This document shows positions 59,243-64,000 of a stretch of DNA of 64,000 nucleotides, piece by piece. Location: contig JAACJM010000073.1 of the NCBI GenBank assembly GCA_013368315.1, forward strand, positions 62,001 through 126,000, given 5' to 3'. Numbering within the stretch: position 1 is the first letter of the stretch; each line of letters opens with the position of its first letter. The translations under genes and the position numbers were made by a program. Source of the stretch: Tetrapyrgos nigripes (Eukaryota; Basidiomycota; Agaricomycetes; Agaricales; Campanellaceae). The notes under the pieces were generated by a model. The model searched no databases. It was not told the DNA's origin and saw only the letters and a list, made by a program, of their open reading frames with translations.

Positions 59243-61312
59243 ATCCAAATGATAGGTGAGTCCGACTTTGGTTGCTCGAGATTAAACGCTAAAGCCATAA
59301 AGTTGGTTTTAGAACCGGGATTCGACACAGTCAATTTCAAACACACTTTATATCGTAGTATTTAGACTACTTACTATTAGGAACATCAGCGTAACAAGAT
59401 TGGATCGTTTTTCTGTGAAAAAGTCCGAAGACGGGACAGGTCAGCGGTCGAGCATGAGATTATGCGCTCTCATTGTGAGCATATTCGTCTTTGGAATGAC
59501 AGCATTTCTGCCAGTGCTCATAGAAAACCAACTTGGTAAAGACATGAGAGCACTTGAAGGAGACGCAGGACGTATGAAAGTAGTTTGGATGAGCACGAAA
59601 GACACAAGCTTCATCCTTGGCTAGAGCAGAGTTGAGTTGAGCACGAACCAGTTATGTGAGACGAACCTTGACCTTGAGGGCTTGAGGGATTCCAAGGAGA
59701 GCTGAGGTCAACGATGAGTCAACCAGTGGCCAACCTTGACAAAAAGTCCTTGAAAAGGGGTTTAAAACTGGGACTATAGAAGAGCCGAAGAGCCTGAAGA
59801 CTTCGAGCAAATCCTGAGATCTGAGCGGGTTGGTTGCGAGTTGTCATCGTCGACCTGTCACGCGTCGCGCGTGACACAACGCGTTTTTTCTTTTTCGCAC
59901 CATTGGCACTACCAGAGTCGTCGTTGACGACCACCATCAAACCAGATGGTCACACCGCCCTCTTACAAACGAAGGAAAATAGTCATTCCTCCTCCTCCTT
60001 TCTATGCTCCAAGAAACGAAAAATCTCCGTCCAAACCGATTCCCGCGGGTAGGCTAGCCGCCGACTGACTGATAACTGACGACGTTGTAAATTTTCGGTT
60101 ACTCGATGCCTCTTGATGTGTTACAACTGGCAAGAACGAATAGTTAATTTAGGTAGTGTCAGCACTTCCACTAGTACCTAAATAGGGATTTACGACACAT
60201 CTGTGCGTGTTCTTTGCCTTCTTTCTAGCATTACACTTACACTGTGGACTCTACTTGTAGTAATGCAAAGATCAGCTACAACGACATGGAAAGCGGCGTT
60301 TGACGACATTTCGGGTCACTGAGCTGTCCTAATAACATATTGCATCCTACCTGGACGAGTCTGGTCTTTGAGAACACTTGTCAGGTGTGTTGGTCGTTTT
60401 CTTTCGGTCTTTCAGGTTCTTACCGATTCTTCCCGCAGAACGGTCAAGCACAAAACATCAGAGCTGTAGACCGGTTTCTTCAAGTGAAGTTATGCTCGCG
60501 TTGTGCTAAACCATGGTCCGCCTTGTTCACTTTCCTTCAATGCCTGTCCTCCATCTCATTTGTGCACCGTGCTCGTATACCAGTCTTATCATGGAAGAAA
60601 AAGAGCAGAAAATCGAGCTGGAGAAGGGAGCGATAGAGCTGAATAAAGTCGCGCAGAGTTGGATCCTTTTCACCCAATGGTTTAGGGTGAAAGGTATGCC
60701 GTTTATGGGTTGTGCTCCATCTGTGTATTGAATTGCGAGCCTGGTGAACAGAGATCCTGAATAATCATTGTCTCCAATCGGCAAAGGAAAAGGCTATTTA
60801 GGACTTCAGAAGATGCCCCAAAGAGTCGGTGGGGATGTTGGCAGAGAAAGGAGGGCTTAGTTAAAAGAACGCCTTGAGGTATATCCATGTTTTTTTTTCT
60901 TCGGCCTCTTTTTTCCTGTCCCTTTTCTCGTCACTTAACGGTCGCATCATGCACTGACCTTTATTTTCCCTCTTCTCTTCTCTCACGTATCTATTTCAGC
61001 ACGCCAAGCTCTGCAATGTTTGGTATGGATCCCAGAAGAACAATCGAGCGAAAGGAGCTTGAGAAGGAAGAATAGTGAGGAAGCGCGAGTATCTTTGCTC
61101 TTTCTTCTTTCCTTGTTGGACTTCCTCTTGATTCCATTTTTTCTTCGCATGTGTTTTTTGTCAGTCCCTAAAATGTCAACCCAGACTCCTGGCGCATTCA
61201 CTTCCAGACTCCAGAGATCCCCTTTATAATCCGTTTAATACGACAAGTAGTGATGATACAGACTTGCTCCGAGTCTTTGGACACGAGAATATCATCATAC
61301 AAAGTAAGAAAC
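59243..61312. other. Intergenic region
   Basis: About 2 kb between converging genes with short frames on both strands and none supported. A hairpin (GTCACGCG-TCG-CGCGTGAC) lies near 59858-59876, overlapping an MluI-type ACGCGT word with another ACGCGT word just after it. Confidence 0.4.
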
Positions 61313-62252
61313 TCAAAATTCTAGAGAGAAAGGATTATTAGTATTGAACACTCAACCACAATCCTAGGAAACTCACCATCCACAATATCAACAGTAAGAG
61401 ACTCCATCACATCTTCCATTCCCTTTATATACTCGAGTTGAGGTGGCGATTGAGTGTGTGTCAAGAGCGAACTTTTTCCTATCGAGAATCTCAGATTTCA
61501 GAATTCTTGGAATTCAGACCAGCCTGACTGAAGTGAGGCTGGAATGATACTAGACAGGCGCGACATACCACTATACTCCTCCTGTGTGTGCATCCAAAAA
61601 GATCCATTCCATATAATTATAAGTTTAGCAACGAACAGGCTCAGGCCTCAGTCCCGGCGGCCAGTGCACGCCTTGTTTTGTTATAAGATGCATATGAAAG
61701 TTGAACTCACAATAAACACATATTTTGCAGGGACGACGGGTTTACCGTCAGTCCCCACGACACGAGTTGTGCGATACGTGAGCTGTAGAAGTATAAGTAT
61801 ACAAGTTATAACGATTCAGAGTCCGAGTCAGCTTGCCGGTTATGCATGAGCACCAGGCAACCCCTGACCAAGTACGAAGAAACGAGAAGACGCACCGTCC
61901 CAGGTTCTTTATCAGAATTCGCGTACAATCTGGTGTCTAGAGACATTTTTTCGAACTTTTCTTCCTAGTATATATTCAAGAGATCATCATCATTCAGTCC
62001 GAAGTTGAAGCTGGATAGGAGAGAAGAATTGATCATACCTGGCCTGGTTTGATAGTAATATAACAGATGACCATTAGTTTACCGCTGCTGGTCCTTTCCC
62101 TGATGAGATTGAATGGAGCGCGAGAGATGCCAGTGAGAGGGATTCGAAGTAAGAGTCAGTTTATAAACTATGACGCCCAAGTTGTGCGTCTTTAAGAACT
62201 ACACGTACGGAAGGTTGTCAACGGCAGTATCGGCAGTATCGGTGACAGACAT
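61313..62252 (-). CDS. ABM-domain (antibiotic biosynthesis monooxygenase-like) protein
   Basis: Assembled from the minus strand starting at 62252: a short first exon ending CTTCC|GTACGT, then exons giving SSGKLMVICYITIKPGQ, EEKFEKMSLDTRLYANSDKE, LTYRTTRVVGTDGKPVVPAK, a 13-nt micro-exon (EEYSG), THTQSPPQLEYIKGMEDVME and the end VDIVDEF. The total is about 122 residues, the normal size of a single ABM domain (dimeric alpha/beta ferredoxin-like fold). Landmarks are the IKPG turn, the YANSDKEPGT block, then the PAKYVF strand followed by EEY. Family members include cofactor-free monooxygenases and haem-degrading enzymes; the activity here is unknown. No signal peptide is seen. A second, decayed copy lies at 53790-54403, on the other side of the metallopeptidase pair. 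Confidence 0.78.
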
Positions 62253-62693
62253 GGTTTGTTTGTTCAGAGTTGCTACCAAGATCCTTTACTGAAATTGTCT
62301 GCTCGAGGACTCGAGGGAAGGAGAGTTGAGGAAGTTCCATGAAATTGAACTAGGATTATTTATACTCTCAGTCGGAGATTCTTATCGCGGTTCCGAACTT
62401 CTTTCGAGTCGACATGACCGGTGACCAACGATTTTGATGTATGTATACTTTCTAGCCGTTACTCTCGCTACCTAAAAGAGGAAGTTGATGGGTTACGGTC
62501 AGTAGCTCCGGGCCTCCGGCATCGCAACTTCAAAATAAGGAGCTGCTCCTACTTACCCAATTCTGATGAATCCAAACAGCTCAAAAAGGGCCTGAGCATT
62601 TCCGTCTAGTTGGTGACTCGGATGAGGGACTCGTTAACAATCTCAGAGAAGAGTCTGTTGACTGAAAACATTTTTCCCCCTTTGGCGTTTATG
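62253..62693. promoter_or_regulatory. Upstream region of the ABM gene
   Basis: About 440 bp. TATAAATA on the minus strand at 62364-62357 lies about 105 bp before the ABM start. Beyond it lies the target site of element B. Confidence 0.45.
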
Positions 62694-63830
62694 CCCAGTG
62701 AAAACCTGCTATGCGCAGGTCCGCGTTGGTATGCGCAAATATGTGAGATCTGCGTAGATCTGCGCCTGCTAGTAAATATGCGCTCATCCGCGTACGTATG
62801 CGTACAGCTGCGTACAGCCGCGCTGGTCAGCGCGAGTTTATCGAGGATATGCGTAGATATGCGCTATAGCTACCCTGCTATTACTACTGATATTACTCCC
62901 TTATTTGGTATCCAGGTTCATACTGGTAAACCGTATGTATTACTATTCACAATACTATCTACTACATCCATCCATCTAAGACTACAGCCAGTACTAAATC
63001 CACTTCCTCAACACACTCCATACTAAAAACCATCTGAACTGCACTTCCGAGATCCTATATGACTGAGTAAGTGTCTTTTTACACTGAAGGAACAAAACAG
63101 CACCCTCACCTTTCTTTCCTGAGGACACGAAGTGGGTGTATGCGCACGAAAACACGTTCAGTCAGTGTTTGCCCTGGATATCATCGTGATAGTCAGCGAC
63201 TGGAAATTCCGGGGAAAAGAATATCTTACCTACGCACGATTTGCAGGTTTTCCAGCATCTAGAGTACGATGGTCAGTATTTGATGGGCCAAAACAAAGGA
63301 GAGACATATGTACCTCAAGCCGCTTCCAGATCGTCTCGCCCTTTGTCATGTCCGTACTTCTGTAGCTAAAAAGGAAAGTGTCGCGTCACGCATGTCGGCA
63401 GTCCAGAAGACGCGAATTAGAGAAGAGACCCACCTCGCCATGTGTCTCGTTTGGTATATATACTATATGCGTAAGATAAAGAGAAGGCGGGGAGGAAGGG
63501 AGGGAGGAGAACGATGAGGAGAGGAAGAGACGAGAGGAGATGGTGGTAGAGAAGAAAGGAAGGCGGGAAACTTTGGGGCGGCCTGTCGTTTTTCTGGGGC
63601 AGCCGTCACGTTGGGTGACGTCGAAGTTTTTTTGGGGGGAAGAGGAAGCACCGCCAATTCCCGACGACGAGAAAAAAAATTCTTCTAAGTCCAAACCATC
63701 GCGTTGGAAAGAAGTGAGATAGACGACATGACGTCACTCAATTCCAGATTGGGAAATTGCGCAGAAATACGCAGAAATACGCATATTTCGCATACCACCG
63801 CGGACCTGCGCATAGCAGGTTTTCACTGGG
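62694..63830. mobile_element. Non-autonomous TIR element B, 1137 bp, 7-bp target duplication
   Basis: The terminal 32 bp at 62694-62725 (starting CCCAGTGAAAACCTGC) are perfectly inverted at 63799-63830, and similarity continues inward for about 15 bp more. Direct repeats GTTTATG flank it at 62687-62693 and 63831-63837. Subterminal sequence is packed with TATGCG/CGCATA words. No transposase-like frame is seen; the interior frames (for example minus 63694-63386) are Ser-rich and of low complexity. The outer 11 bases equal those of element A at 36166-37420, with a target duplication of the same length. Confidence 0.9.
63730..63737. promoter_or_regulatory. Palindromic CRE-like site inside element B
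   Basis: TGACGTCA, the consensus for CREB/ATF-type bZIP factors, lies in the right part of element B about 230 bp before a probable gene start at 63963. A second TGACGTC word lies near 63617. No functional evidence exists. Confidence 0.35.
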
Positions 63831-63962
63831 GTTTATGGGTTAACAGATGTCTGACAGACTAGAGAAGCTTAACAACAGTAACCATACTTCGAAAACGTCA
63901 CGTCACACGATCATGATTCATGACGCGACGCGTCTCGTCTTGAGACGTTTCAACAAACCACC

Positions 63963-64000
63963 ATGATGCAGACCTCCAGCCCCTCATCCTACTCCCCTTC
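63963..64000 (+). CDS. Possible start of a gene truncated by the window edge
   Basis: ACCACCATGATG followed by an open frame beginning MMQTSSPSSYSP runs to the last base. The context around the ATG is favourable and the composition resembles the Ser/Pro-rich N-termini seen elsewhere in the window. Only 12 codons are visible, so this is tentative. Confidence 0.35.
   Translation, partial: MMQTSSPSSYSP

Noticed and set aside
19013..62252. Secondary-metabolite cluster made of amidase, FAD oxidases and ABM protein
   Set aside because: They are spread over 40 kb among housekeeping-type genes, with no backbone synthase or transporter.
1..64000. tRNA or rRNA genes
   Set aside because: Scanning for B-box-like GGTTCGANTCC with a matching A box found only partial matches (for example near 37711), none with a cloverleaf I could draw.

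Overview
This window looks like nuclear DNA of a mushroom-forming basidiomycete (Agaricomycetes). The evidence is small exons split by introns of about 50-60 bp with GTRNGT...YAG borders, and families typical of that group: BTB/POZ proteins, a DUF7330-type protein, a DUF6533-type seven-helix membrane protein, berberine-bridge-like FAD oxidases, an AIM9-like APH kinase and a GPI-anchored Ser/Thr-rich secreted protein. No ribosomal RNA, tRNA, CRISPR array or prokaryotic operon was seen. Most genes had to be assembled by hand across introns. Exon borders I could settle by reading phase are given; the others are flagged.

Layout. 0-3 kb: a BTB/POZ gene facing a decayed, inverted BTB copy. 3-12.3 kb: a DUF7330-type protein, a long unrecognised minus-strand gene, a small membrane protein and an Atg27/MRH-type receptor. 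14.5-21.2 kb: an AIM9-like kinase, a cyclophilin, a 62-bp minisatellite and an amidase. 23.8-26.5 kb: a multi-exon seven-helix membrane protein. 28-31.3 kb: a Zn2Cys6 transcription factor whose zinc cluster is split by a 1.7-kb intron. 31.3-38.9 kb: gene-poor, with a 1.26-kb terminal-inverted-repeat (TIR) element. 38.9-46.3 kb: two tandem FAD oxidase genes with two MITEs between them. 47.2-53.1 kb: a tandem-RRM protein and a GPI-anchored secreted protein. 53.8-62.3 kb: two divergent zincin-type metallopeptidase genes flanked by an intact ABM-domain gene on one side and a decayed ABM copy on the other. 62.7-63.8 kb: a second TIR element with the same termini as the first. A further gene probably begins at the right edge.

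The most interesting block is 53.8-62.3 kb. The two divergent metallopeptidases share architecture, and both end in a repeated motif of the form hydrophobic-x-(N/H)-P-x-F-x-x-x-V. One has an intact HExxHxxGxxH site. The other keeps all three zinc-binding His but has Gln in place of the catalytic Glu and a poor Met-turn, so it looks like a pseudoenzyme partner. A 149-bp hAT-like MITE with an 8-bp target duplication sits in their shared intergenic region.

The second strong observation is a family of non-autonomous DNA elements (36166-37420 and 62694-63830). They share the terminus CCCAGTGAAAA, both have 7-bp target duplications, and their subterminal repeats are quite different. The genes do not form an evident metabolic cluster; the window reads as ordinary chromosomal gene space with lineage-specific duplications and MITE activity.
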